From: H2-BAC3 sp045863035
Lineage (GTDB): Bacteria > Bacteroidota > Ignavibacteria > Ignavibacteriales > Ignavibacteriaceae
DNA: 36,084 nucleotides
Direction of reading: 5' to 3'
NCBI GenBank assembly: GCA_045863035.1
Contig: BTUV01000020.1
Location: forward strand, 1 to 36,084
Made by a program: the position numbers and the translations under genes. Position 1 is the first letter of the stretch, and every line of letters begins with the position of its first letter. A model generated the notes under the pieces. It made no database searches. It had not been told where the DNA came from and saw nothing but the letters and a program-made list of their open reading frames with translations. Below are positions 15,557-22,599 of this stretch, one piece after another.

Positions 15557-15974
15557 AAGTTCACCATGGTGAACTTTTTTTGTATTTGGTCGTCGTGAAA
15601 GTTCGCCATGGCGAACTTTTGTGTGAATTGGGGAGCGTGAGAAAGTTCGCAATTGCGAACTTTTATATATATTGTTGAAGGTTGGTTTGAGAAAAGTTCC
15701 ACATGTGGAACTGTAAAATAGTTGGACATGTCCAACTATTGATAAAAAAACGGCTGAAAAATGAGGAAAAGTTTCTCATGAGAAACTTGTAAGAAAGTTG
15801 ATCATGATCAACTTATTATATGTTTACCGATTGTGGAAGTTCGACATGTCGAACTAATCTAAGTTGTACATGTACAACTTATTTGGCGAGTGCTGTTTGA
15901 AAGTTCATCATGGTAAACTTTTTATTGAATGATATTAATGTCCTATTGAAGAAAAAGTTCCGCATGCGGAACTT
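15557..15974. repeat. Array of 11 diverged 20-bp palindromes AAGTTNNNCATGNNNAACTT
   Basis: Copies (20-bp frame): P1 15557-15576 (inner triplet CAC), P2 15599-15618 (CGC), P3 15643-15662 (CGC, centre AATT), P4 15694-15713 (CCA, last base off), P5 15719-15738 (GGA; first and last pair T-A; 24-bp perfect when extended), P6 15769-15788 (TCT), P7 15795-15814 (GAT), P8 15837-15856 (CGA, last base off), P9 15861-15880 (GTA), P10 15901-15920 (CAT, two mismatched pairs), P11 15955-15974 (CCG; 24-bp perfect when extended). Centre-to-centre spacing is either 24-26 bp or 40-54 bp. The array fills the gap between the repressor and the outer-membrane-type gene, which holds no supported gene. Several copies are followed by T-runs and preceded by A-runs. 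Confidence 0.95.
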
Positions 15975-16005
15975 TTGAGAGTTTAATTAACGGAAAGGTG
16001 CAGGA

Positions 16006-16482
16006 ATGAAAACTTTATTAATTGTTTTGGCTTTGGCGGGTGTGGTGCAGGGGCAGAGTGTTGGAGTGAATTATGGTTTGAAGGGGCTTGGAGCTTCGGG
16101 TGAGGTTAGTATATATAATGATAATGGTTTTGATTTGAGGTTTGCTGGTGGTGTGCATTTCTGGTGGGAGGGTTATGGTTATAAGAACCTGAATCTTCCG
16201 GCGGGAATGGTTGTGCTGAGTGAAGTTCGGGAAAGGCAGGCGGGTTTTTCGTTTGGGTTTGCAGGTGTGTTTGGTAAGTGGTATGCCGGGCTTGGGGCAG
16301 ATGTGATGCCGGAAAGGATTTTCAGGAAGAGTGTTGTGGGTGAGTTTTACAGTGAGGATGGCAGCCGGAGAAGGATTGGTGTATATGGGGCTGCCGGGTA
16401 TGAGGTTACAGCGGGTTTGAAGATGGTTGTATTATATTCTTCTGAGAGAAATTGGATGGGAGGGGTGATGTTTGGGTTGTGA
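16006..16482 (+). CDS. Predicted outer-membrane beta-barrel moron protein
   Basis: A 158-residue secreted protein. It has a signal peptide, MKTLLIVLALAGVVQGQS, with a likely cut after VQG. It then has alternating strands rich in Gly and aromatics (FDLRFAGGVHFWWEGYG, FSFGFAGVFGKWYAGLGADV, RIGVYGAAGYEVTAGLKMVV) and a final strand ending in GGVMFGL. This suits a small eight-stranded barrel of the outer membrane. AAAGGTGCAGGA precedes the ATG. It lies next to the repressor on the same strand, the usual place for genes expressed from a prophage that alter the lysogen's surface, for instance to exclude other phages. That role is inferred. Confidence 0.75.
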   Translation: MKTLLIVLALAGVVQGQSVGVNYGLKGLGASGEVSIYNDNGFDLRFAGGVHFWWEGYGYKNLNLPAGMVVLSEVRERQAGFSFGFAGVFGKWYAGLGADVMPERIFRKSVVGEFYSEDGSRRRIGVYGAAGYEVTAGLKMVVLYSSERNWMGGVMFGL

Positions 16483-16526
16483 ATTTAAAGGAGAGGAAGG
16501 ACAAAAGGGACGGGAAGGACAGAAAG

Positions 16527-16571
16527 AACCTCACCCCCAGCCCCTCTCCTTGGTAAGGAGAGGGGGGCCGG
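16527..16571 (+). repeat. REP-like element, intergenic
   Basis: Standard type: AACCTCACCCCCAG, CCCCTCTCCTTGG, TAAGGAGAGGGGGG, CCGG. It is preceded by nonamers AAGGACAAA, AGGGACGGG and AAGGACAGA (16501-16526). Confidence 0.9.
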
Positions 16572-16572
16572 A

Positions 16573-16592
16573 AAGTTCAACATGTTGAACTT
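16573..16592. terminator. Twelfth palindrome, followed by eight Ts
   Basis: AAGTTCAA, CATG, TTGAACTT with a T-run on its right side, lying between the convergent outer-membrane-type gene (+) and the next leftward gene. As RNA it folds into an 8-bp stem with a CAUG loop and U-tail, so it can serve as a rho-independent terminator. It belongs to the same family as the array at 15557-15974 (inner triplet CAA). Confidence 0.7.
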
Positions 16593-16611
16593 TTTTTTGG
16601 TACTTGGCGAT

Positions 16612-16899
16612 TTAGCAGCCGAGATGATTTGATTTGTAAATGGCCAATTGTATTTGGCCGTTTGAGAGGATTCTGGTTTGGGATGAGACGAGACGGAAGA
16701 TGATGGCTGTGTTTTTGGATGCGATGAGATGAGGCATTAATTGATCTGGGTTTCTGCGGGTTTGAAATTGAAGGACTTTTTCGGAATTGTTTTTTGCGGT
16801 TTCGATGAGGATGTATATATCCGCCTGGGTGATTTCCTTTGAAAGCCAAGGGCGAATTTGGTTGTATGCATCCTGGATTGTTGTTACCGGGGTTTTCAT
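16612..16899 (-). CDS. Phage protein, unknown
   Basis: A 95-residue protein with no recognised family. It has a helical start (VTTIQDAYNQIRPWLSKEIT), a conserved-looking ADIYILIETAKNN helix, and then strands (TAIIFRLVSSQTRIL, GQIQLAIYKS). The ATG at 16899 is preceded by AAAGGAGTG. It is the last gene of the leftward late module and starts 16 bases after the stop of the next small gene. Confidence 0.7.
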   Translation of the reverse strand: MKTPVTTIQDAYNQIRPWLSKEITQADIYILIETAKNNSEKVLQFQTRRNPDQLMPHLIASKNTAIIFRLVSSQTRILSNGQIQLAIYKSNHLGC

Positions 16900-16915
16900 T
16901 TTATCACTCCTTTTT

Positions 16916-17119
16916 TTATTCAGCGATTTGGTAGCCGAGTTTTACGAGCTGGCGGGTGGTTCTGGCATCGGCGACCCAGTAGCCGGGGTAGTCGCCTAAT
17001 ATGATGAAATAGGGCTTTTTTGTGGTTTCTGAGCAGCCGACCATGCAGCGGTGAGCATACTGGTAATATTTGAATTTATATACCCGTTTGAGCAGGGTTT
17101 TGAAGTCGGGCTGTTTCAT
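16916..17119 (-). CDS. Small phage protein, unknown
   Basis: A 67-residue basic and aromatic protein: MKQPDFKTLLKRVYKFKYYQ, YAHRCMVGCSETTKKPYFII, LGDYPGYWVADARTTRQLVK. AAAGG lies upstream of the ATG (GGAACCAAAGAA). It may form a small beta fold with a helix at the end. It is followed at 16 bases by the next leftward gene. No function is recognised. Confidence 0.7.
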   Translation of the reverse strand: MKQPDFKTLLKRVYKFKYYQYAHRCMVGCSETTKKPYFIILGDYPGYWVADARTTRQLVKLGYQIAE

Positions 17120-17323
17120 TTCTTTGGTTCCTTTACGGCTGTTATATTTAATTTACAGGGATAAGGTGCAGCGGGGGTGGTTGAGAGTCAAGGGGAAAGA
17201 TTGCAATTAGCAATTAGTAATGAGGAAAAGATCGGGAATTTGGGGATATATACGGCTTCATCCCCGGCAGCAAAGAACCTCACCCCCAGCCCCTCTCCTT
17301 GGTAAGGAGAGGGGGGTAAGTAA
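17120..17323. repeat. Intergenic region with REP-like element at 17276-17320
   Basis: The REP-like element AACCTCACCCCCAG...GAGAGGGGGG TAAG occupies the right part. The left part is plain intergenic sequence with no gene seen. Confidence 0.8.
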
Positions 17324-17491
17324 TTAAAGGAATATATACCCTAAAAAGATGCCGATTGTGAGGGAGATTGCAAAGGTTATGGCACCTGCAATGATTGTGC
17401 CGGTTTTCATGCTTTGCTGCCCGGCATGGTAGCCCATGTTGAAGGATTTGATTTCTTTTTTTGTGGTGGGTCTGAATTGAAACTGTGACAT
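17324..17491 (-). CDS. Small single-pass membrane protein
   Basis: A 55-residue protein: MSQFQFRPTTKKEIKSFNMG, then YHAGQQSMK, then a membrane helix TGTIIAGAITFAISLTIGIF ending LGYIFL. The ATG at 17491 has AGGAGCAGCTCC just upstream. It starts ten bases after the virion morphogenesis stop, so it belongs to that operon. A role in lysis (holin-like) or in head/tail assembly cannot be decided from the sequence. Confidence 0.7.
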   Translation of the reverse strand: MSQFQFRPTTKKEIKSFNMGYHAGQQSMKTGTIIAGAITFAISLTIGIFLGYIFL

Positions 17492-17501
17492 GGAGCTGCT
17501 C

Positions 17502-18053
17502 CTATATTTGATAATGGTTTTTAATGATCTGGGAGATTTGGGATATATCTTCTTTTGTTAACTGCAAAAATGGCCGAGCCGGTACATGGATTACGTGTGA
17601 TTTAAATGTGAAGCCCTTGCCAAGTTTGTAACTTTTCGTTTTCTTAAACTTCCCCTTTTTTGCTCCTCTTGTGTAGCGAGACCGTATAAACTTCTCTGAC
17701 CGACCTCCGATGAATATGTCTGCCCCAAACTGATGTGTAGGTGCGTATATAAGATTTGTGCCAACTACTGCTTCTGTGCTGCTGTGGCGGGATGTGATTG
17801 AGCGGCGGAGGTCACCTGAGAGAACGAGTGGTTTTATTGGATGCGTACCTGAGCGCTTTTTGCGGCGTTTGAGGGTTTCTTTTGAGAGCGGAAGCCATGA
17901 GGGGCGGCCACCTGCGGAGAAGTTTTCAATGACGGAATTCTCGAGCTCACCGGCGATTTGCTGATACAATGGGGCGTAGTGCTCACCTTTGCGAAGCAGC
18001 TCTTGGATTTTTTTTTGTGCTGTTGTGTCGACGGGAGTGATTTTAATGTGCAT
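17502..18053 (-). CDS. Phage virion morphogenesis protein (Mu gpG-like)
   Basis: A 183-residue protein of the virion morphogenesis/tail-completion family (PF05069). Key parts are GGRPSWLPLSKETLKRRKKR, KPLVLSGDLRRSITSRHSST and YAPTHQFGADIFIGG. The 'L.LSG.L..S' strand followed by 'YA..HQFG' is the family signature. In Mu-like phages this protein helps in head-tail joining. The basic C-terminal half ends HVIHVPARPFLQLTKEDISQ, also typical. It is leftward with the portal and head-morphogenesis genes, separated from them by a REP composite. Confidence 0.9.
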   Translation of the reverse strand: MHIKITPVDTTAQKKIQELLRKGEHYAPLYQQIAGELENSVIENFSAGGRPSWLPLSKETLKRRKKRSGTHPIKPLVLSGDLRRSITSRHSSTEAVVGTNLIYAPTHQFGADIFIGGRSEKFIRSRYTRGAKKGKFKKTKSYKLGKGFTFKSHVIHVPARPFLQLTKEDISQISQIIKNHYQI

Positions 18054-18058
18054 TAATA

Positions 18059-18115
18059 AACCTCACCCCCCCCTCGACTCCGCTCGGGGGCCACTTGGAA
18101 AGGAGAGGGGGGCCG
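18059..18115 (+). repeat. Composite REP-like element
   Basis: AACCTCACCCC runs into CCCTCGACTCCGCTCGGGG, then CCACTTGGAAAGGAGAGGGG and GGCCG. The left arm of the type-1 palindrome has been replaced by the type-2 unit, leaving only the right arm, as in 10882-10929. Confidence 0.9.
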
Positions 18116-18122
18116 AAAAAAT

Positions 18123-18887
18123 TTAAGTGGTAGCATTTAAAACCTTTGAGATGTGGATGATGCCGGGATTGTGACTGAAGCCCTTGCCGGGTTTGAATTT
18201 GATTGAGGAGCCGTCGGCGATTTTAAGGTTTTTGGCTCTTACTTCTTCTTTTGTGAGGGCACGGATATCACAGCGACAGCCCCAGTCATTTGGAGGCCAA
18301 ATGGTTTTCCAAATGGGATCATCAGAGCGGAAGACAAGCTGATCGAGTGCTGCATGTGTGGGACGTGTAGCTTTATCTAAAATTGATATATACTGCCAGT
18401 ATGGGCGATTGGCAGCGTTGGCCAGAAAGCGTTTGTATTTGCCGGACATGTAGGCCGAGCGGATGTTGGTGTTGTATATGGTACGGAGTCGCCAGGGTGA
18501 ACCGAGCTGTACCTCGGCTCCGCTCGGTAACCGAACAACCTCACCCTCATCCCCTCTCCTTGGTAAGGAGAGGGGGGTAGGAGCATCTGTAGGGACTTGA
18601 TCAACTGGTACTCTGCCCCACCAGCCCTTGGCTTTTAAGATTGGCTCAAGCTGTCGGCGGAATTGCTGAAGAGTTAATCCGCGGTCTTGTGCATCCTGCA
18701 ATGCAAGTTTGATATCCTCAAGAATATCTTGTTTCATAACTTTTGCTACGGTGAAGGCGGAGTTGTGTGCCTCATCCAACATTTCATGCCAATCCCAAGT
18801 GAATTTGTAATTCTTGGATTTGAGATATGCAATTGCTTCTTCGGGTTTTAGGCCGAGTAAAAATGAAAATGGAAATTCTTCATTCAT
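18123..18887 (-). CDS. Phage head morphogenesis protein (SPP1 gp7/Mu gp30-like)
   Basis: A 254-residue protein. The C-terminal half carries the family signature (PF04233): NTNIRSAYMSGKYKRFLANA, PYWQYISILDKATRPTHAAL and NDWGCRCDIRALTKEEV, with the GCRC pair and HAAL motif. In this family the protein is a minor head component tied to the portal. Residues about 102-126 (PTPLSLPRRGDEGEVVRLPS and on) are encoded by two adjoining repeat elements (18510-18583), an in-frame insertion between the N-terminal helices and the conserved domain. The ATG at 18887 lies within the end of the portal gene (8-base overlap), as usual for gp29-gp30 pairs. Confidence 0.9.
   Translation of the reverse strand: MNEEFPFSFLLGLKPEEAIAYLKSKNYKFTWDWHEMLDEAHNSAFTVAKVMKQDILEDIKLALQDAQDRGLTLQQFRRQLEPILKAKGWWGRVPVDQVPTDAPTPLSLPRRGDEGEVVRLPSGAEVQLGSPWRLRTIYNTNIRSAYMSGKYKRFLANAANRPYWQYISILDKATRPTHAALDQLVFRSDDPIWKTIWPPNDWGCRCDIRALTKEEVRAKNLKIADGSSIKFKPGKGFSHNPGIIHISKVLNATT
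18510..18583 (+). repeat. Adjoining type-2 and type-1 REP-like elements, in frame
   Basis: CCTCGGCTCCGCTCGGTAACCG is followed at once by AACAACCTCACCCTCATCCCCTCTCC... and GAGAGGGGGGTAGG. It lies inside the head morphogenesis gene without breaking its frame. Confidence 0.9.
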
Positions 18888-20346
18888 CTTTGAGGCGACC
18901 GTTTAGTTCTGAGATGAAGAGTACTTTTGTGAGTAGGTTTTCGAGCTGAGATGATTTCATATCTGGGTATATGCTCTTGAGACCTTCTTCGATTTCTTCA
19001 AATGATGAACCATTTTCAATGAGTTTGAAAATTGGTTTTAATGTTTGTTCAATTTGCATTTGAAGGATTGAGTTTGGGATGTTTGGCTTTTCGGTAACCT
19101 TATCTGTGGCAGCAGAAAAAACCTCACCCCCAGCCCCTCTCCTTGGTAAGGAGAGGGGGGCCGGAAGTTCGGAATCAGCTTCGTTATCAGGAGGAACGGA
19201 AAGAGTAAAATCTTCATCCGTGAAATTGTAGGTCTTTTTATAATAGTCTGCGGTGAAGCGGACACCCTGTTTAACGAGTTTATCGTCACGCTCTGCGGTG
19301 GCTGTGTCAACATCTTCTTCTTCATAAAGACGGAATGTGGGGATGTTGTTTTCTGCACCGAAGTTGATTGTATATATCCAACTGATTAGCTGATTCAATG
19401 CTTTCTGAACGAGCTTGCGGTCTCCATCGGTAATGTTGCTGAGCATAGAAGCATGTGTTTGTGATGCGGAGTATGATCCTGCATTCTGCAGCTCTGTTGT
19501 GAGGGTTTGTGAAAGCAGTGCTTTTGATATTTCACTGTTCATGAATTCAAGGAAATGCCGATATGCTTCGACAGCTGCTCCGGATTCAGGCCATTTGATT
19601 TCAATGCTGCCATTGTCGGGAATGACGGCGATGGCATCGTGCACCATGAGTTCGAGTTTTGCGAGGAGTTCGGATGCGGCTTCGCTGCCAGCTCCGGCTG
19701 GCTGTTTGCCGAATATATAAGGCATGCCAAACTTCTCGGTGAAGGTTACCCAGAAGCGGAGTCCGCCTCTTTTGAATGTGACAGGCCAGAAGCACCGTGA
19801 GAGGGCTTTTTCTCCGTAAGGGTTGAGGTAAGTCGCATCTTTGGTTATGAGGATGAACTTGAATTGAGGCAGTGATATTGATTCCTGATTGCGCTTGCCT
19901 CTGAGCATTAAAATGTTTTCGGGATTGAAGTGGAACCATTCCTGTGGTTTCTCTTGAATTGCGGTTGGAAGTACAAGTCCGGATTGAACAGCCCAGTTGA
20001 TTTCGAGGACTGAGTATCCGAACAGTGGTGCGTTGAGGATCTGTTCGATTACCTGAGTGATGTCAAGAGATTTAAACAGATTAGAGATGAGGCCGAACTT
20101 GCGGTCATCTGTATCGTTCTGCTGAATTTCCCACAGGAGAGATGTGATAGCTGCTTTGCGCTGCTGTATATTAGCCCAGACGTGAGCATCGGTAATGAGA
20201 TCACGATAGACTTCAATGCTTTTGCCTGACTTGCGGAGTACCGGGTCAGGATCAGGAAGCATGTTGAACATTTGTATGTATGAAGACTGAGTGTCACGAA
20301 CGGCGATATCATCACCGAGAGGAACCTGAATTTTTTTCTTAGCCAT
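18880..20346 (-). CDS. Portal protein (DUF935, Mu gp29-like)
   Basis: A 488-residue protein. It shows the DUF935 pattern: YRDLITDAHVWANIQQRKAA, APLFGYSVLEINWAV, ENILMLRGKRNQ, NPYGEKALSRCFWPVTFKRG, WVTFTEKFGMPYIFGKQPAG and GSYSASQTHASMLSNITDGD. The portal forms the twelve-fold ring through which DNA enters and leaves the head. Residues about 395-409 (APLSLPRRGAGGEVF) come from an in-frame REP-like element near the C-terminal end. It overlaps the head-morphogenesis gene by eight bases and follows the terminase after a 253-bp repeat-filled gap. Confidence 0.93.
   Translation of the reverse strand: MAKKKIQVPLGDDIAVRDTQSSYIQMFNMLPDPDPVLRKSGKSIEVYRDLITDAHVWANIQQRKAAITSLLWEIQQNDTDDRKFGLISNLFKSLDITQVIEQILNAPLFGYSVLEINWAVQSGLVLPTAIQEKPQEWFHFNPENILMLRGKRNQESISLPQFKFILITKDATYLNPYGEKALSRCFWPVTFKRGGLRFWVTFTEKFGMPYIFGKQPAGAGSEAASELLAKLELMVHDAIAVIPDNGSIEIKWPESGAAVEAYRHFLEFMNSEISKALLSQTLTTELQNAGSYSASQTHASMLSNITDGDRKLVQKALNQLISWIYTINFGAENNIPTFRLYEEEDVDTATAERDDKLVKQGVRFTADYYKKTYNFTDEDFTLSVPPDNEADSELPAPLSLPRRGAGGEVFSAATDKVTEKPNIPNSILQMQIEQTLKPIFKLIENGSSFEEIEEGLKSIYPDMKSSQLENLLTKVLFISELNGRLKDE
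19120..19164 (+). repeat. REP-like element inside the portal gene
   Basis: Standard type-1 element (AACCTCACCCCCAG ... GGTAAGGAGAGGGGGG CCGG), in frame with the leftward portal gene and oriented like all other copies. Confidence 0.9.
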
Positions 20347-20369
20347 TGGTTGTTTCCATTTGAAAATTC

Positions 20370-20409
20370 TTAAAGGACAATAAGGACATAAAGGACAACA
20401 AGGACAGGA
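20370..20409 (+). repeat. AAGGACNNN nonamer repeat
   Basis: Four nonamers in a row: AAGGACAAT, AAGGACATA, AAGGACAAC, AAGGACAGG. They precede a REP-like cluster and read on the + strand, although the neighbouring genes are leftward. Confidence 0.85.
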
Positions 20410-20411
20410 AG

Positions 20412-20580
20412 AACCTCACCCCCAACCCCTCTCCTTGGAAAGGAGAGGGGGGGTCGGAAAAACCTGATGCGCTCCTTGGAAAGGAGAGGGGGGGCGGAAA
20501 AACCTGATGCGCTCCTTGGAAAGGAGAGGGGGGTCGGAAAAACCTGATGCGCTCCTTGGAAAGGAGAGGGGGGTCGGAAA
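20412..20580 (+). repeat. REP-like element expanded into a 40-bp tandem repeat
   Basis: A full element (20412-20460) is followed by three 40-bp units at 20461, 20501 and 20541. Each unit contains AACCTGATGCG, CTCCTTGGAAAGGAGAGGGG and a variable GGG(G/T)CGGAAA. The units keep the right arm and loop but have lost the first four C of the left arm. Confidence 0.95.
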
Positions 20581-20599
20581 AACTTTATTTCAATTTTCA

Positions 20600-22033
20600 T
20601 TAATAAAATCCTTGTAATAGTTTGTATGACTGACGGCGGTGGCCTGTTTTAATTATCATAGGCCCCGAATTTGTTGAGGCAGCATGAAGAGCCAGAGCAA
20701 GTGACCAGAAGCGATCGGCATGGCCGGAAACTTCTGATTGGTTAACATCAAAGCGGATGTTGTTGGCTGCGGTGGTGATTTTACGTACGCTATGCAGATC
20801 TTCACGAATTGCATGCTCAGACGGGATGACGACACGTTTATCCTGAAAATTAGAGAGCAGTGTGAATGCGAGTTCTTCTTTTACTTTGTTGGTGAAGCTC
20901 ACGGGTTCGATGATGTGGCCGAATTTTGTTTTTGTTTCCTCTGCCAATTGCATTCCGAGTCCGGTTGCATCTATGCAGACCCGTCGGGGTTTGAGTGTTT
21001 CAATGATGCCATAGAGTATATCACGCTGTTTGTTGAATGGCATTTTTTCGAGTATGCGGACATCGCGTGTATATTTGAGGTCACCGAGCTTTTCGAGTGT
21101 CCAGATACAGGTAAGGTCTTTTTTGCGGCCGATGTCAATGCCGAGGTAGAATTCGCCCCTCGACTCCGCTCGGGGGTCGGAGAGAGTTGTGTCGGATTCA
21201 CAGGATTGAATTAACTCGTAAGATAAAAATGATGAGTTTTCATCACTTGGCAATACACAGTATTCTTCAAGCCAGGTCACACGATCGAATGAGTCTTCTT
21301 CTTCTTTTTTTAACCACTCTTTGATTTCTTCTTCAGAAACTTCTTTGTTGAGTATGCGTGAGACTAAGCCCTCATTAGCTGCAGTGAATATATCTGTTGT
21401 GTGCATACTCCAATGAAGCTTGCCTTTTTTTATCTGATCACAGAATCGGTTAAACAACGATGTTGTGCCATGATGCGTTGATAGCATGCGAAGTGGGTAT
21501 CCCCAAGTGATGGCTGGCTTTGCTGCTTTCCATAATGCAGGGGCATCAGAGTGATGGGCGAATTCATCGAGGACGACTTTTCCGCCTTTTGAACGAAATG
21601 CTTTGGGGTTACTTGATAGAGCTGTGATGCGCCGATTTTTGGGAAACCTTATTTGATATACGGTGATGTCTTTTTTCTCATCGAGAAAGGTTTCACCCAT
21701 ATCCTCTGCCACGACATTAAAAAGCTGTGCCCATTTTGTGCAGTAGAGTATATACTCCTTTGCTGCAGAGTCATCGGCAGAGCTGAACCAAACCTGATTT
21801 ACTTTTGGGTTTGTGATGATGTCATATACATCTTCAAAACTCTGGACATAGGTTGCACCTATACGGCGGGATTTCTGCCAGATTTTGATGGGAGAGGGGT
21901 CGTGAAGCCACCGGAGCTGATACGGCAGGAAATGCCCCTCGACTTCGCTCGGGGACCAGCCCGGGATTGCAGGTTTTTCCGGTTTTTTTGTGTTCTTTCT
22001 GGTGACTGGTGGTTTTTTGAGTTGAGTAGCCAT
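20600..22033 (-). CDS. Terminase large subunit (Mu gp28-like)
   Basis: A 477-residue packaging motor. The ATPase part has a Walker A-like WQKSRRIGATY at 52-62, with Ala where Lys usually stands, as happens in this terminase group where the lysine is displaced. It has Walker B KVVLDEFAH at 152-160. The nuclease part starts at about 296 (FYLGIDIGRKKDLTCIW, catalytic D300), with a second acidic site in RRVCIDATGLGMQ and a third in HADRFWSLALAL. Two type-2 repeats are in frame: residues about 26-33 (WSPSEVEG) and 285-293 (SDPRAESRG), the latter directly before the nuclease domain. Confidence 0.93.
   Translation of the reverse strand: MATQLKKPPVTRKNTKKPEKPAIPGWSPSEVEGHFLPYQLRWLHDPSPIKIWQKSRRIGATYVQSFEDVYDIITNPKVNQVWFSSADDSAAKEYILYCTKWAQLFNVVAEDMGETFLDEKKDITVYQIRFPKNRRITALSSNPKAFRSKGGKVVLDEFAHHSDAPALWKAAKPAITWGYPLRMLSTHHGTTSLFNRFCDQIKKGKLHWSMHTTDIFTAANEGLVSRILNKEVSEEEIKEWLKKEEEDSFDRVTWLEEYCVLPSDENSSFLSYELIQSCESDTTLSDPRAESRGEFYLGIDIGRKKDLTCIWTLEKLGDLKYTRDVRILEKMPFNKQRDILYGIIETLKPRRVCIDATGLGMQLAEETKTKFGHIIEPVSFTNKVKEELAFTLLSNFQDKRVVIPSEHAIREDLHSVRKITTAANNIRFDVNQSEVSGHADRFWSLALALHAASTNSGPMIIKTGHRRQSYKLLQGFY
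21155..21181 (+). repeat. Type-2 repeat in frame before the terminase nuclease domain
   Basis: GCCCCTCGACTCCGCTCGGG then GGTCGGA, inside the large terminase gene. Confidence 0.85.
21935..21958 (+). repeat. Type-2 repeat near the terminase N-terminus
   Basis: GCCCCTCGACTTCGCTCGGG then GACC, in frame; it encodes part of GWSPSEVEGHF. Confidence 0.8.
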
Positions 22034-22137
22034 AATAAAAGCGTTTAAAAGCCCTTTAAATTCGCGTGAGATTGAAAAACTCTGAACCAGCCACTACTTA
22101 GTAGCAGGTTTTGGGAAACTGGCTTAAAATGCGAAAA

Positions 22138-22183
22138 AACCTCACCCCCAGCCCCTCTCCTTGGAAAGGAGAGGGGGGTAAGA
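22138..22183 (+). repeat. REP-like element between small and large terminase genes
   Basis: Standard type-1 element ending GGGGGGTAAG, within a 169-bp gap (22034-22202) that has no gene. Confidence 0.9.
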
Positions 22184-22202
22184 AAATTGTTTGATAGTGT
22201 AG

Positions 22203-22598
22203 TCATAGGCCGAGGAGGTCTTTGATTTTTTCAACTGACTCTGGAGAGAGAGTTGAGGGTTTATCGGTTTCAACTTCAGGGGTGTCTTCAAAGCGGAGTC
22301 CGGACTGAAAGATCTTGAGTGTCATCATTGCTTTGTGTACAGCGAAGATGTTAGATGCAGATGGATTTGCTTTTGCTTCTTTGACGAGTACTTTTATTAC
22401 TTCGCGCCATTCCTGTTCGAGATTTGCACCGTCTTCGAGTTTCTTTTTCTTTTCTTCATCCCACTTTCCTTCTTCTTTCCAGTTATAGAGAGTTTTTCGG
22501 GAAACTTCGTTTTTGAGAAGCGGAACGATGGCATCAAGTGAGAAGCCGTCATGGATATACATGCGCTTGGCTTCTTCGTAGTAATAAGCTTTTTTCAT
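22203..22598 (-). CDS. Putative terminase small subunit (gp27/DUF1804-like)
   Basis: A 131-residue protein. It begins with a helix-turn-helix: YYYEEAKRMYIHDGFSLDAI, LKNEVSRKTLYNWKEEGKWD. This pattern, 'A..LY..G.....IA.....S..TLY.WK..G.W', is that of small terminase or DUF1804-type proteins of Mu-like phages, which recognise the packaging site. The middle is helical (VIKVLVKEAKANPSASNIFA) and the acidic C-terminal tail ends ESVEKIKDLLGL. It lies just before the large terminase in transcription order and one base after the next gene's stop. Confidence 0.8.
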   Translation of the reverse strand: MKKAYYYEEAKRMYIHDGFSLDAIVPLLKNEVSRKTLYNWKEEGKWDEEKKKKLEDGANLEQEWREVIKVLVKEAKANPSASNIFAVHKAMMTLKIFQSGLRFEDTPEVETDKPSTLSPESVEKIKDLLGL

Positions 22599-22599
22599 T

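Noticed and set aside
15466..15735. Minus-strand ORF of 89 codons after the repressor
   Set aside because: It reads straight through the palindromes and short repeats; the composition is not protein-like and it has no neighbours on that strand.
15557..15974. Possible CRISPR or ordinary operator array
   Set aside because: Repeat units are short palindromes with variable inner bases and irregular gaps. There is no constant repeat flanking equal-length spacers, and no single shared operator sequence.
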